DNA of 64,000 bases from Aphrophora alni (lineage: Eukaryota > Arthropoda > Insecta > Hemiptera > Aphrophoridae): contig OY740765.1 of assembly GCA_963513935.1 (NCBI GenBank), positions 117,619,362 through 117,683,361 of the forward strand, read 5' to 3'. Below the pieces are notes generated by a model, which did not search any database, had not been told where the DNA came from, and saw only the letters and a program-made list of their open reading frames with translations. Numbering within the stretch: the first letter of the stretch is position 1; every line of letters begins with the position of its first letter. Position numbers and translations under genes: made by a program. Shown one piece after another: positions 12,961-26,600 of this stretch.

Positions 12961-13200
12961 TTAACCTCTATAAGCGACAAAGTAACTTCGTAACAATAAA
13001 TGAAATTGATTTAAACAAAATCCGATTTTGCTCTCGTTTGAAAGGAAACTCTTTTTATTTAGTTTCAGATCATTCTTTAAATAATCCGTAAGATTGTCCG
13101 CTATAATGTTCAACTTATACTGTCGTCTCTGCAGCCCAAACGGGTGATTCAAGTTTCCCTAACCTATTTCTTACTCAGTCTACAAGGAATTTCGGCTCCA
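12961..13200. other. No feature recognised
   Basis: Unremarkable AT-rich spacer between repeats. Confidence 0.3.
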
Positions 13201-13299
13201 AAGAGGACGTTCCGTTTTTACTTTTTCACATATACGTAGTATAGAGCAAGTTATATAAACGGTCAAAAATGTCGACGTCGAAATTTTGCGGATATTTCC

Positions 13300-13900
13300 A
13301 AAATAATTTCTAGCTCTGACCTTTAAAAATATGATAATCATATAATTATTAGATTCGCGTCACCGACACGAGCGTAGCAAGTGGAGGCTTCTTAACATAT
13401 GTACAGCTTAAATCTAGGAAGCTCGTTTAAAATACAATTTCGAGGTTCAGAAAACCTGTCTAAAAACTGTTCAAAAAGCTCACCCTTATATTACGTATAG
13501 ATAATACCCATTGATTCACTAACATTTACTAGAAGGTTCGAGAACCAATTTTTGGGCATTAAATTTAGAAGATCTTCTCTTATTACATTGCATTATATGG
13601 CTGGGTAAGTCCCATGATAGCGCCCATCGACTTGTTACAAATTTCCGGTGGAAAAAATCTTTAAAATGTGTGTTTTTAAAACGATCGCTTTAAAAACCCA
13701 TGATGTACCCCCTCCCCCCTCTTCTGCAGAACCAGCGTGTGTTTAATTTCCTAGAAATTCTAAATATTTGTCACCTAACAGCTGAGTAGGCTTTCTACAA
13801 AATACGACGTAATTCTTTGGTCATTGAATGACACTTAACCATTAATTTTTCGCCTTAAATCATACAAAATATGATGACATGATTAGACCATTACCGTAAC
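13300..13900. repeat. Interspersed repeat family U, copy 1
   Basis: Landmarks: cgacacgagcgtagcaagtggaggctt, ggcattaaatttagaagatc, ggctgggtaagtcc.tgatag and gcccatcgacttgtt. The same landmarks, in the same order, occur in three other places. Confidence 0.6.
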
Positions 13901-14043
13901 ACCAGTATTTTCTAGTTTATTTCCTCAAAGTTCATTATTCAAGTAACTGGAAATAACAATAGAATGATATTTATATTAAAACCCGGTATGACTTTGCCTG
14001 GCATTTTTGGAGAGGTGTCCAGCAATAAGTTGTATACTAATCC

Positions 14044-14300
14044 TTAGAGACTAGTTGAGCAGAATTTTATCAAAACAGTTCGAGCCGATTTTAATAAAAA
14101 CTTATTTTGTTTTTTATGGGAGCTACCGTCAAATATTGATTCATAAAAAATAATAAAAAAAGTCACAAGATATGAACAAAATATGCCCACATACCAAATT
14201 TTATTAAATCGGTCCACACGTTTGCCTGTAAAGCACTGCACATACCTACAAACACAATTCAAAAAATGATTTTTTTTTTAAACTCAAACCTCAAAAAATC
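14044..14300. repeat. Interspersed repeat family T, copy 3
   Basis: It carries cccacataccaaattttatt, aaatcggtccacacgttt and gtaaagcactgcacatacc. Confidence 0.5.
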
Positions 14301-14869
14301 TACATTAATGTTTGACCTGTCGCATAACTTTCTTTATAGGACGTATTTTTAATAAATTAAATTACGAACACATAAGTAAAAGAAACAAGACAGTAAGATA
14401 GATGCGGTCCACAGTTATGAAGTTTATTAGCAGGTAGTATTTGAGAAAAAAACTCGTTTACATATTACCAATTTTATTTTCTACTTACCGCCATTTTTGA
14501 TCAAACAATGCAATGCGATGCATCAATCAATGCAATGCGTTTTTACCAAAGATTTGTTTATAAATAGACTTTTCAAACGAAATATGACTTGGTTATATAA
14601 AATTATAATGTTAGTTACAATATGGCGAAATTAATATGGCTGCCAAATATTAACATATTGCATACCCGTATAAACACATCAATCCCTACCGTGAGCTTGG
14701 TAATAGCTATAATTTCGACCCTAGTTTTCTTACTGATCTTCATGTTTCATGTTCTCAGGAAACCGAAAAAATATTTTGACTGTTGTCATTATCGTTTGTA
14801 CTGCGGTCACGAAAATTAAGACGTGAATATGAAATATATTATAGGGATCTCTACTGAAATTCAGAAAAA

Positions 14870-15660
14870 AAAATAGTTAATAATGTCAGAATGGCGGCCA
14901 TTTTAAACAGTTTTTAGTCTATATCTCGTGTGTTATTTAACTTATAGTACACTAAATTAGATAAAAATTTGTGTATTTCAATTCTGCATGTAATTGTACT
15001 AACCCCACATATCTACGATGACGAGTAGCCAAGTTATTGTCAAAAGTAATTTGAAACTCTGATTTGTCAAGAAAATATGACATTAGTATAGTTACAAGAT
15101 CCAGTAGGGCCGAGTCACAGACATGTGGGTAGTAGCAAGTGGAGGCTCCTTCACTATACAACTTCGAGGCCCTGCATTCCCGAGACATTTACACTAGGGA
15201 AGCGAGTGATGACTTTTATATATATACTCGCCTTTATTTTCCTTCCAGTTTGTCCTATATACTCGTATTATGTAATACAATAATATTTTAATTCATAAAT
15301 TCCATTCTTGTTAGAATATAGAATATTGCACTCTAGCTAAAATAAAGAATATTATAATAATTTTTACTAATTCCTATAAAAAGAAAATTATATATTAATT
15401 TTTACTCATAACATTTGTTATACACAACCTTTACCTAAGAAAATCAAACAAGGCATGTCAAATATTAATGCATTAAAATTTCAAAATCAAACACCTAATT
15501 TTACACATCTACGAGACCCGTTAGGCCCTAGCCGACGTCAAAAAAATAATGATATACACAATTACTTACGACGTTCAGAAACCTGTGTAACGATTGTCTT
15601 ACTGGATAAGACACCTTGATCTACCTAAACTATTTAGCATTTTCTGCAAAGAAAAGAAAC
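14870..15660. repeat. Interspersed repeat family U, copy 2
   Basis: It begins aatggcggccatttt and carries actaaattagataaaaatttg, agcaagtggaggctcctt and gaagcgagtgatgac. It matches 19640-20350 closely in order of blocks. Confidence 0.6.
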
Positions 15661-15814
15661 AAAGTTATTTATTAAGGTTATTTCCGTTAGTATTAAAGCG
15701 ATTTTTTGTTTGGTTTAACGTATTCAAATTTTTAAATCTTCACTCTAAATACTGATAATAATGAGTCATTTATTGATAAGGTGTAAGAGAAAAAGATTCG
15801 GAGATAAAATTATC

Positions 15815-18800
15815 AGAATTCGAAAAATTTTTGTTTTAGGTTAATCTTGGTGTTTTAGACAATTACCAAGAAATTAAATTTTTAACTCAATATCTCGTTT
15901 ATTCATAAAGTTATGTTTTTTTTTTGTAAACAAAATAAAAAATGGCGGATTGACGGGAAAGTAAGCGTTTTCGAATCTATCTTTATATGAATTGTATCTT
16001 TAGTTTTACCAGTAGAATACGTCCTGAACGTGTCTTCGTAAATCATCGTGTATATCACCTTGAGGTCTAAAATTTAAAAAATTGAAGGTAATTTTTGGAA
16101 TTCGAAAATGTTTTCTTTAAGGCTAATCGTGCTGTTTTAGACAATTGCCAAGAAATTAAATTTTTAACTCAATATCTTGTTTATTCATAAAGTTATGTTT
16201 TTTTTGTAAACAAAATTTAAAAAATGGCGGATTGACGGGAAAGTAAGCGTTTTCGAATCTATCTTTATATGAATTGTATCTTTAGTTTTACCAGTAGAAT
16301 ACGTCCTGAACGTGTCTTCGTAAATCATCGTGTATATCACCTTGAGGTCTAAAATTTAAAAAATTGAAGGTAATTTTTGGAATTCGAAAATGTTTTCTTT
16401 AAGGCTAATCGTGCTGTTTTAGACAATTGCCAAGAAATTAAATTTTTAACTCAATATCTTGTTTATTCATAAAGTTATGTTTTTTTTTTGTAAACAAAAT
16501 AAAAAATGGCGGATTGACGGGAAAGTAAGCGTTTTCGAATCTATCTTTATATGAATTGTATCTTTAGTTTTACCAGTAGAATACGTCCTGAACGTGTCTT
16601 CGTAAATCATCGTGTATATCACCTTGAGGTCTAAAATTTAAAAAATTGAAGGTAATTTTTGGAATTCGAAAATGTTTTCTTTAAGGCTAATCGTGCTGTT
16701 TTAGACAATTGCCAAGAAATTAAATTTTTAACTCAATATCTTGTTTATTCATAAAGTTATGTTTTTTTTGTAAACAAAATTTAAAAAATGGCGGATTGAC
16801 GGGAAAGTAAGCGTTTTCGAATCTATCTTTATATGAATTGTATCTTTAGTTTTACCAGTAGAATACGTCCTGAACGTGTCTTCGTAAATCATCGTGTATA
16901 TCACCTTGAGGTCTAAAATTTAAAAAATTGAAGGTAATTTTTGGAATTCGAAAATGTTTTCTTTAAGGCTAATCGTGCTGTTTTAGACAATTGCCAAGAA
17001 ATTAAATTTTTAACTCAATATCTTGTTTATTCATAAAGTTATGTTTTTTTTGTAAACAAAATTTAAAAAATGGCGGATTGACGGGAAAGTAAGCGTTTTC
17101 GAATCTATCTTTATATGAATTGTATCTTTAGTTTTACCAGTAGAATACGTCCTGAACGTGTCTTCGTAAATCATCGTGTATATCACCTTGAGGTCTAAAA
17201 TTTAAAAAATTGAAGGTAATTTTTGGAATTCGAAAATGTTTTCTTTAAGGCTAATCGTGCTGTTTTAGACAATTGCCAAGAAATTAAATTTTTAACTCAA
17301 TATCTTGTTTATTCATAAAGTTATGTTTTTTTTTTGTAAACAAAATAAAAAATGGCGGATTGACGGGAAAGTAAGCGTTTTCGAATCTATCTTTATATGA
17401 ATTGTATCTTTAGTTTTACCAGTAGAATACGTCCTGAACGTGTCTTCGTAAATCATCGTGTATATCACCTTGAGGTCTAAAATTTAAAAAATTGAAGGTA
17501 ATTTTTGGAATTCGAAAATGTTTTCTTTAAGGCTAATCGTGCTGTTTTAGACAATTGCCAAGAAATTAAATTTTTAACTCAATATCTTGTTTATTCATAA
17601 AGTTATGTTTTTTTTTGTAAACAAAATTTAAAAAATGGCGGATTAGCGGGAAAGTAAGCGTTTTCGAATCTATCTTTATATGAATTGTATCTTTAGTTTT
17701 ACCAGTAGAATACGTCCTGAACGTGTCTTCGTAAATCATCGTGTATATCACCTTGAGGTCTAAAATTTAAAAAATTGAAGGTAATTTTTGGAATTCGAAA
17801 ATGTTTTCTTTAAGGCTAATCGTGCTGTTTTAGACAATTGCCAAGAAATTAAATTTTTAACTCAATATCTTGTTTATTCATAAAGTTATGTTTTTTTTGT
17901 AAACAAAATTTAAAAAATGGCGGATTGACGGGAAAGTAAGCGTTTTCGAATCTATCTTTATATGAATTGTATCTTTAGTTTTACCAGTAGAATACGTCCT
18001 GAACGTGTCTTCGTAAATCATCGTGTATATCACCTTGAGGTCTAAAATTTAAAAAATTGAAGGTAATTTTTGGAATTCGAAAATGTTTTCTTTAAGGCTA
18101 ATCGTGCTGTTTTAGACAATTGCCAAGAAATTAAATTTTTAACTCAATATCTTGTTTATTCATAAAGTTATGTTTTTTTTGTAAACAAAATTTAAAAAAT
18201 GGCGGATTGACGGGAAAGTAAGCGTTTTCGAATCTATCTTTATATGAATTGTATCTTTAGTTTTACCAGTAGAATACGTCCTGAACGTGTCTTCGTAAAT
18301 CATCGTGTATATCACCTTGAGGTCTAAAATTTAAAAAATTGAAGGTAATTTTTGGAATTCGAAAATGTTTTCTTTAAGGCTAATCGTGCTGTTTTAGACA
18401 ATTGCCAAGAAATTAAATTTTTAACTCAATATCTTGTTTATTCATAAAGTTATGTTTTTTTTTTGTAAACAAAATAAAAAATGGCGGATTGACGGGAAAG
18501 TAAGCGTTTTCGAATCTATCTTTATATGAATTGTATCTTTAGTTTTACCAGTAGAATACGTCCTGAACGTGTCTTCGTAAATCATCGTGTATATCACCTT
18601 GAGGTCTAAAATTTAAAAAATTGAAGGTAATTTTTGGAATTCGAAAATGTTTTCTTTAAGGCTAATCGTGCTGTTTTAGACAATTGCCAAGAAATTAAAT
18701 TTTTAACTCAATATCTTGTTTATTCATAAAGTTATGTTTTTTTTTGTAAACAAAATTTAAAAAATGGCGGATTAGCGGGAAAGTAAGCGTTTTCGAATCT

Positions 18801-18846
18801 ATCTTTATATGAAATTGTATCTTTAGTTTTACCAGTAGAATACGTC
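15815..18846. repeat. 282-bp satellite array, about 10.7 near-identical units
   Basis: The word atggcggatt recurs at 15942, 16224, 16506, 16788, 17070, 17352, 17635, 17917, 18199, 18481 and 18764, that is every 282 or 283 bp. Units are almost identical except for the T-run length (8, 9 or 10), aaaataaaa versus aaaatttaaaa, and gattgacggg versus gattagcggg. The first unit is clearly diverged. The last is cut off after cagtagaatacgtc. The unit's aaaaaatggcgg...gggaaagtaagcgttttcg segment resembles the inner part of the MITE family at 11794-12406. Confidence 0.97.
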
Positions 18847-19072
18847 TCAGGCTTGCTTTAGTCAGAGGAGTTAATGAAGTGATTATTCCATTGCCTAAAA
18901 TCACGGAGGACATTTCCTCCATTGCCCACGCATAATTTAAAGTGGCAACATTGAAAATTATTTCAACATTTAATCTCCAAGTTGCAGGAAGGAAAGACCA
19001 TCGACCTTATGTGATAAGCAGTTGCTAAATCCCCCACCACGCCCCCCAACCCAACCCACACAACTATCAATA
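18847..19072 (+). promoter_or_regulatory. Leader region of the GT10 gene between satellite array and start codon
   Basis: This 226-bp segment is not repetitive and is less AT-rich than its surroundings. It abuts the truncated last satellite unit. It is the natural place for a 5' untranslated exon or a proximal promoter. I see no convincing TATA box or initiator, so its role is inferred only from position. A splice acceptor from a distant untranslated exon cannot be excluded. Confidence 0.35.
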
Positions 19073-19285
19073 ATGATCACTAGTAGTTCAGTACCAGGTC
19101 ACCACATTGACAATAATATGGACCATTATCCACGTTTAAGTTCTGAGCATTGTAATTACAGAAAGAATACTTATGATTTTAAAAATATAAACATTAAATC
19201 TAACAAATTATCTTTAGCAAAAATAATAGTTTTGTGTACAGTCGGTTCTTTAATAATATTGTCGCTGTTGGTCTTCTTCTTAACA
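19073..19285 (+). CDS. GT10 gene exon 1: cytoplasmic tail and membrane anchor
   Basis: Residues 1-71. The N-terminal 50 residues are polar with Lys and Arg close to the membrane (KSNKLSLAK). They are followed by a hydrophobic helix at about 51-70 (IIVLCTVGSLIILSLLVFFL), as expected for a type II Golgi signal anchor. The exon ends in phase 0 at a strong donor (ACA|gtaagt). The frame stays open upstream as far as 19022 without another ATG, so ATG 19073 is the natural start. It does not resemble a signal peptide, because the tail is long and charged. Confidence 0.8.
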
Positions 19286-22200
19286 GTAAGTATCGTTTTA
19301 AATGATATAACATTTGTTTATTGTTTAAGTACGTTTATTGAAAAATGTGCGTTATTCAAGAAGTGTTTTTATAATATATTGGTTTAAAACATTTTATTCC
19401 ATTATTTATTTAATTAAAAACAAAAGGAAGTTCATTTTAGTGTGCAAAGTATACGAAGTGTAGAGTAAGTATAGTTAAGAATGTCGACCTCCGTTATTTG
19501 AATGAACTTCACGTTTCATAACCTCGTGAAAATGAAAAAGTCTCAACATGCCGTCCGTATGTCGCCACGTCTAAGCACGATAGCCACCACAAAAATTAAA
19601 ATAGGAACGTGAAAAATTTAGTACAGAGTGTGTAATAGTGTAAAATTAAAAAATGGCGTGTTTTTTCAACAGTTTTTGTTCATATCTCGTTATTATTCAG
19701 ATTGTAACAGACTAAATTAGATAAAAAATTTCACTTTTCAATTCTGAAAGTAATGGTACCAACCTCTCTATACGATGACAAATAGCGAAGTCAAAATTGT
19801 ACTTTCGAACTCTACCTCCCGCCATCGACACGAACTTAGTGAATGCAGGCTTCATCACAGATATACAGGTTCGAGACCCGTCAGGGCCGAAACAATGACA
19901 CGAGCGAAGCGAGTGGAAACTCTTCTACATCTACCATGCCAGTAAACCGACGTAAAGGAAGTAGTGATATACCCAATTAACTATGTACATTAAACCTGTG
20001 TAACAACTGCTTTAAACCAAATTTACTGTATAGACCCCTTGATCTACCAATACAATTTAACATTTCCTACAAACCCAATAAAACAACTTTTCAACATTAC
20101 ATTTAGAGGATCGGGTTTTTTATATTATACGACGAGGTATCATGATGGTGCCCATCAACTTGTTTTTTTTAATAAGCCATGGAAATAATGCGAATTTTTG
20201 GAGAGTTCCCTCCTTTTTTTTCTTCTGGCTGTACTTAACTATAAAGCTGCAATAGTCAATAAGCCCATAATTTTACAGGATCAATGAAGCTTATTTTGGA
20301 AAATAACGCAATATTTCTTTAACTACAAAATTTTGTTTTTGAAGGCAACGTATAAATAATAAATAATAACTCCCATTAATTGATACATCATTTTAAAGGG
20401 TTGAACGAGCAGAGGAGCCCGAGAAAATAGGAGGTCGATATATTTCAATATCATGATAGTCAATAGAAATTTAAAATAAAGCGTGATTTTTTAATGAAAC
20501 TTCAAGTAGTTTATTTCACTACAACTGTATCAATCTCGAGAGTTCCTAGATGTGTGTACACTTTTTTTTAAATGTCTTGGGATAGATCCCCCTTTTTCAT
20601 GTTTCCTATCAGGTCACTCTTGATATCTTCTAACCCTGACGCTATTAGAGTATTAGAGGGTATTTTACGTTATTTTATTCCTTCTTTTATTTCCTAGAAA
20701 GGTGTCCTGACTTTCATTTTTCTATCTTTATCCATTTAAAATTTAACAGGGTGTATCCATACTTTTGACTCACAGTGTATAGTACATTTGTAATAGTGGT
20801 TGACTGTATAGGTAGTAAATGAATATGACGGTAGATGTAAATTGATGGTTGGTTTTTCAGACCAGTTTCAATAAAAAAAATAATAATAAAATTTTAAAAA
20901 AAAAAATGTCGTTTGTACGTAAACTCGATATCGGCCACAAATATTGAGTAGGAAGTTTGAATTTGGTCATTTAGATGCCTTCCAAGCTAATGTGATATTT
21001 GTATATTAACGAGATCCGACATCAATACGATTGTGGCGAGTAAACACTCCTTCACATACGAACATATTCGAAGTCCGTAAGGTCCGAGACACTGGCACGA
21101 GCGAAATGAGTGAATACTTTTGAATATATACACGTCTACGAGATTCGATAGGATGTGGCCGAATTAAAGAAATACACAATTGGTTCAGAAAACTTGTGTA
21201 ACAACTGTTTTAAACTAACTCACCCAACTGGATAAAACCAATTGATCTACCAATTTAAAATCAACTTTTGGGCATTACATTTATAAGATCTGCTTGTGTT
21301 ATATTGTACAATAGGGCTGGGTAAGTACTATTATTTACCTCACCAAGTTGTTATTTAATTTAGATACCTCCATTGTAATCAAACTAGTTACAATTTTATA
21401 TAAAAATACCAGATTCACGGTTGAATTTTTAATATCTATCGGTTGTAATTTTAAATAGTTTGTTCGTTTTTCTTTACTCATAATTCCTTATGTATCATTT
21501 GAAATTTTTGAGTTGCCTCCAAGTACACAATTTGCATGGTCCAGAGAGACTTTTTAAATAAAAAAAATTGATATAATTGATCAAAATTATATCATTGAAA
21601 GTTTTGAGTTGCCTCCTAGAACAAAATATCCATGTTCCATAGATACTTTCAATAAAACCACGATTTATAAAAATGTAATAGTAACACTTTATATTTTTAA
21701 TAGAACAAACTTGTATCACTTGAAATTGTTGAGTTGCTTTTAAATACCCAATTTTCATGCTCCATAGCGCCTTTCATTAAAAAAAATTGATAAAAATGTA
21801 ATAGAAACAAGTTATAATTTTAAACAGAACAAAATTGTATCATTTTTTGAAAGTTTTGAGTTGCCTCCGAGTACAAATATCTTTGCTCCATTAAGACTTT
21901 TATTAAAAACAAAATTGATATAAATGTAATAGAAACAAGTTATAATTTTTAACATATCTAAATTGTATCATTTAAAAATTTTGAGTTGCCTGCAAGTACA
22001 CAATTTCCATGGTTTATAGAGACTTCATTAAAAAATTGATATAAATGCAATAGAAACAAAATATAATTTTAAACAGAACAAAATTGTATCATTTGAAAGT
22101 TTTGAGTGTCCTCCACATACCTAATTTGTATGCTCCATATACACTTTTATTAAAAACAAACTTGATAAAAATGTAATAGGAACACATTGTCATTTTAAAC

Positions 22201-23628
22201 TGAACAAAATGTTATCATTTGAAACTTTGGACAAAAAGTACATAATTTCTATGGTCCATAAAAACTTTTATTACTAAACAAAATTAATGAAAATGTCATA
22301 CAACATGTTATAATTTTAAACAGATCAAATTGTATCATTTGAAATTTTTGAGTTGCCTGCAAGTACATAATTTCCATGGTCCATAGAGACTTCTATAATA
22401 AGAAAACAAAATTGATAAAAATGTAATAGATACACGTTATAATGTGATACGGAACATAGTTGTATTATTTGAAATTGTTGAGTTGCCTCCACGTACCAAA
22501 TTTGTATGCTCGAGAGACTTTAATTTTAAAAATATAAAAGAAACACGTTAAAATTTAAAAAAAACTAAATTGTGTCATTTGTAATTTATGAGTTTCCACC
22601 AAACATACAATTTACATAGAACTTAAATACAAATTGAAATTTATAAAATAATGTAATAGAAACACGTTATCATTTTAAAATGAATTAAATTTTATCATTT
22701 GAAGTTTTGAGTTCCCACCGAGTAAAAAATTTCCATGGTATATAGAAGCTTTTTTAAAAAACAAAATTGATAAAATGTAATAGAAACACGTTATAATTTT
22801 AAACAGAACAAACTTGCGTCATTTGAAATTTTTGAGTTGTTTCCGAGTACAAATTATAAAATGGTCCATACAGATTTTTCTTAAAATCAAAATTGATACA
22901 ATGTAAATAAACACCTTATAATTTTAAACAAAACAAAATTATATTATTTGTAAATTTCAGATTATTCCAAGTACATAAGTTGCATGCTTCATAGAGACAT
23001 TGATGAAAATCAAAATTAATAAAAATGAAATTTTAACACGTTTTCATTTTAAACAGAAGAAATTGTATCTTATAAAAATTTTGAGTTGCCACAAATACAC
23101 AATCTGCATGGTCCATAGAGACTTTTATTAAAAACAAAGTTATATAAATGTAATAGAAACACCTTATAAATTTAAAAAGAACAAAATTGTATCATTTGAA
23201 ATTTTTGAGTTGCCACCAAGTACACAATTTCCATGGTTCATAGGAAGTTTTTATAAAAACAAAATAGATAAAAAACGTCATAGACACATGTTATAATTAG
23301 ATCATACTTTTATTATTTGAAATTGTTGAGTTGCTTTCAAATACCCAATTTTCATCCTCCATTGAGATTTTCAATAAAAACAAAGTTGATGAAAATGTAT
23401 TAGAAAAGTTATAATTTTAAACACAACAAAATTGTTTCATTTGAAGATTTTGAGTTGTCTCTGAGTACACAATTTCTATGGTCCATACAGACTGTTATTT
23501 TTTTTAGAAACAAAATATATAAAAATGTAACAGAAACATGTTATAACTTAAAACCGATAAAAATTGCAGCATTTGGAATTTTTAAGTGGCCACTAAGTTC
23601 ACCAATTCCGAGGTCCACACAAGACTTT

Positions 23629-23666
<38 letters not shown>

Positions 23667-26600
23667 GTAATAGAAACACGTTATAATGTGATACAGAACA
23701 TAATTTTATTATTTCAGTTTGTTGAGTTGCCTCCACGTATTTAATTTGTATGCTCCATAGAGACTTTTATTAAAAACAAACTTGATAAAAATATAATAAC
23801 CCATTATAATTATAACCTGATCAAAATTTAAACTTTTGAGTTCCAATGATACATTGAGACTTTCATTAAAAACAAAATATTTAAATATGTAATTTAAACA
23901 CGTTATAATTTTACAGAGAACCAAATTGTATCTTTTGAAATTGTTGAGTAGCTTTTAAGTAAACAATTTCCATGGTCCATAGAGAATTTTATAGAAACAC
24001 ATTATCATTTTAAAAAGAACAACATTTTATCATTTGAAGTTATGAGTTGCCTCGTAGTTCACAATTTCCATTCTATATGAAGATTCAATATATATAAATG
24101 TAATAGATACACGTTATAATTTTAAACAGAACAAAATTGTATCATTTCAAAATTTTAAGTTGCCTCCAAGTACATAATTTGCATGGTACATAGAAACTTT
24201 TATTAATAACAAAACTAATAAAAATGTAATAGTAACACGTTGTGACGATTTTTTCCTTCTTCTCGCGATTGCGTTCTCTCGTAATAGCCGTCACAATTTT
24301 TTCTTCTCGAATTCGCTGTAGCCAGAATGGGATACGTTCCAGGGGTCAGGCCATATATGGATCGGAGGGTAGGTTTTTGGAAATATTCTTGGCTCAGTTT
24401 CAGGGCGTTCACGAGTGAACCAGAGGTTTACACTCTGCCTTAATACTTCATCATTGCCAATAGGTCCTTTTCGTAGAGGTTGGGGGTGAAAGAGGTTGTA
24501 ACCCTATAGCTACTAATCTTCCCGATTTCAGATATAAAAAGATTTAGAAACTATCCTATGGCCTGCCTATCTATGGGCCCATGGCTAGGAAAAGGCTGAA
24601 TATTTTCCAGCGAGGAATGGGAAGGCTGAATATTCTCCAGCGGGGAGCGAGGAAGCTAAAATATCTTTAGCAGGGAGCGGGAGGCTGAATATTCTCCAGT
24701 AGGGAGCTAGAAGGCTGAATATTCTCCAGCTAGGAACATGGAAGCTGAATATTCTCCAGATAGGAACGTGGAGTCTGAATATTCTCCAGCGAGGAACAGA
24801 AATTCTGAATATACACCAGCGAGCAAGCTGAATATTCTCCAGCGGGGAGCGAGGAGGCTGAATATTCTCCAGCTAGTAACGGGAAGGCTGAATATTATCC
24901 AGCTAGGAACGGGAAGGCTGAATATTATCCAGCGAGGAATGGGACGGCTGAATATTCTCCAGCGGGGGCGAGGAAGCTAAATATTCTTTAGCGGGGAGCG
25001 GGAGGCTGAATATTCTCCGGCAAGGAACGGGAATGCTAAATATTCTACAGCTATAAACAGGATGGCTCAATATTTTCCAGCTAGGAACGGGAAGGCTAAA
25101 TATTCTCCAGCTAGGTACGGGGAGGCTGAATATTCTCCAGCTAGCAACGGGAAGGCGGAATATTTTCCAGCTAGGAACGGGGAGGCTAAATAGTCTCCAG
25201 CTAGGAACGGGGAGGCTGAATATTCTCCAGCTATGAACGGGGAGGCTGAATATTCTCCAGCGGGGAACGAGCAGGCGGAATATTCAAATCACAAGCTATC
25301 TATCTGTACTAACAATAATTTAGGGAATCCCGAAAACCTTTTTACGCTCTAGGGATAGGCCTACTCTATTTACCTAACTCGGACAATGTAATAATAACAA
25401 TTTCACTATAGGCCTATACTAATTCTGTATTTTGTATTCTAAGCTTATGCACTAGTGTATAATAATTAGTATTGCTTACCCAATGTGTCTAAACAAAACT
25501 TCTATGAACCTATCTCAATCCTCTCTCGGTGGAAGCTCGACCTGGAGTGTTTTCTGCTTTGCTTTCCGTGTCCATATTCTTTTTGGCGGCGCCTATTCGC
25601 AGTGGTTATTCGATCATTCTGTGCCCAGCGCCTAGCACGTTTACATCTATAGGCCTAAAGTTTATTTCTGTAGTATTCATCGAGCTCCCTTTTATTTATT
25701 TATTTTTAGGTTGAAAATCAGCCCGTTACACCTCCTTCTTACTTCCAAACAAAAAATAATATAGTAAAAATATTCTTGGTAAACTTAATCATACAAACGA
25801 TATGCTTGGTGTGTAGAAAAAAAAATATATGTAATTCAAAAAATATATAACTTTTGTCCTCGTATTAAGGAACACTTAACGAAACCAAAATTTATGATAA
25901 TAAATGATACGCTTTGGGGTTTCTTTCCCCAAAAAATCACACATTTTTTTCTAGGACAGGCCTATTTGAAGACATCGTGGTTACAAGATAAGGCCGTTAT
26001 AACTATATCTTCGTTTCTCACTCTGAAAATCAACAACAGAATGAAATAGAAATTTCTACCATCCTATTCTTTTAACACTCAGATTGGTGATATCGAGAGA
26101 GGGTTTAATGAAACTGTTAGAAAGTTTTGTGATATATTATGGTCTATTTTATTGATTTATTTTTTATATAGGTGCAGCTCTTACTGGGTTAATGTCTCCA
26201 AAGTTTCCAAAAAGATTATAGACTATTGATCTCTAAATGAAAATACAGATTACAAAAGGGAAGCCAATTAATCTTTGTACCCTTGGTAATACCTTTTTGT
26301 ACTACAGTTGAACAGCAAATAAAGGTACTTTCGTTTCAGCAGGGAGGAAGGGCCGAGATACACAATACCCAGGGTTTTGTTTGTTTTTTGCCTTGTTATT
26401 TTTGAGTTGCCTTGGAGTACACAATTTGCATGGTCAATAGAGACTTTTATTAAAAACAAATCTGATAAAAAATGTAATATAATCAAACACGTTATAATTT
26501 TAAACAGAACAAAATTGTAACATTTGAAATTTTTGAATTGCCTCCAAGTATACAATTTGTATGGTGCATAGAGACTTTTATTAAAAGCAAAAATGATCAA

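Noticed and set aside
14622..14819. A small membrane-anchor-like frame (PTVSLVIAIISTLVFLLIFMFHV)
   Set aside because: It looks like a second GT10-type anchor exon, but there is no donor in phase after the helix, and hydrophobic frames are common by chance in AT-rich DNA.
15815..18846. Possible CRISPR array
   Set aside because: Units are 282 bp, directly abutting, with no unique spacers, in an animal genome.
17566..18922. Minus-strand frames of 61-75 codons in the satellite
   Set aside because: The same frame repeats with every 282-bp unit and is broken where units differ by one base, as expected for chance.
24738..24980. A repetitive plus-strand frame (EYSP...RLNILQ)
   Set aside because: It arises because the 30-bp minisatellite period is a multiple of three; frames shift whenever a 29-bp unit occurs.
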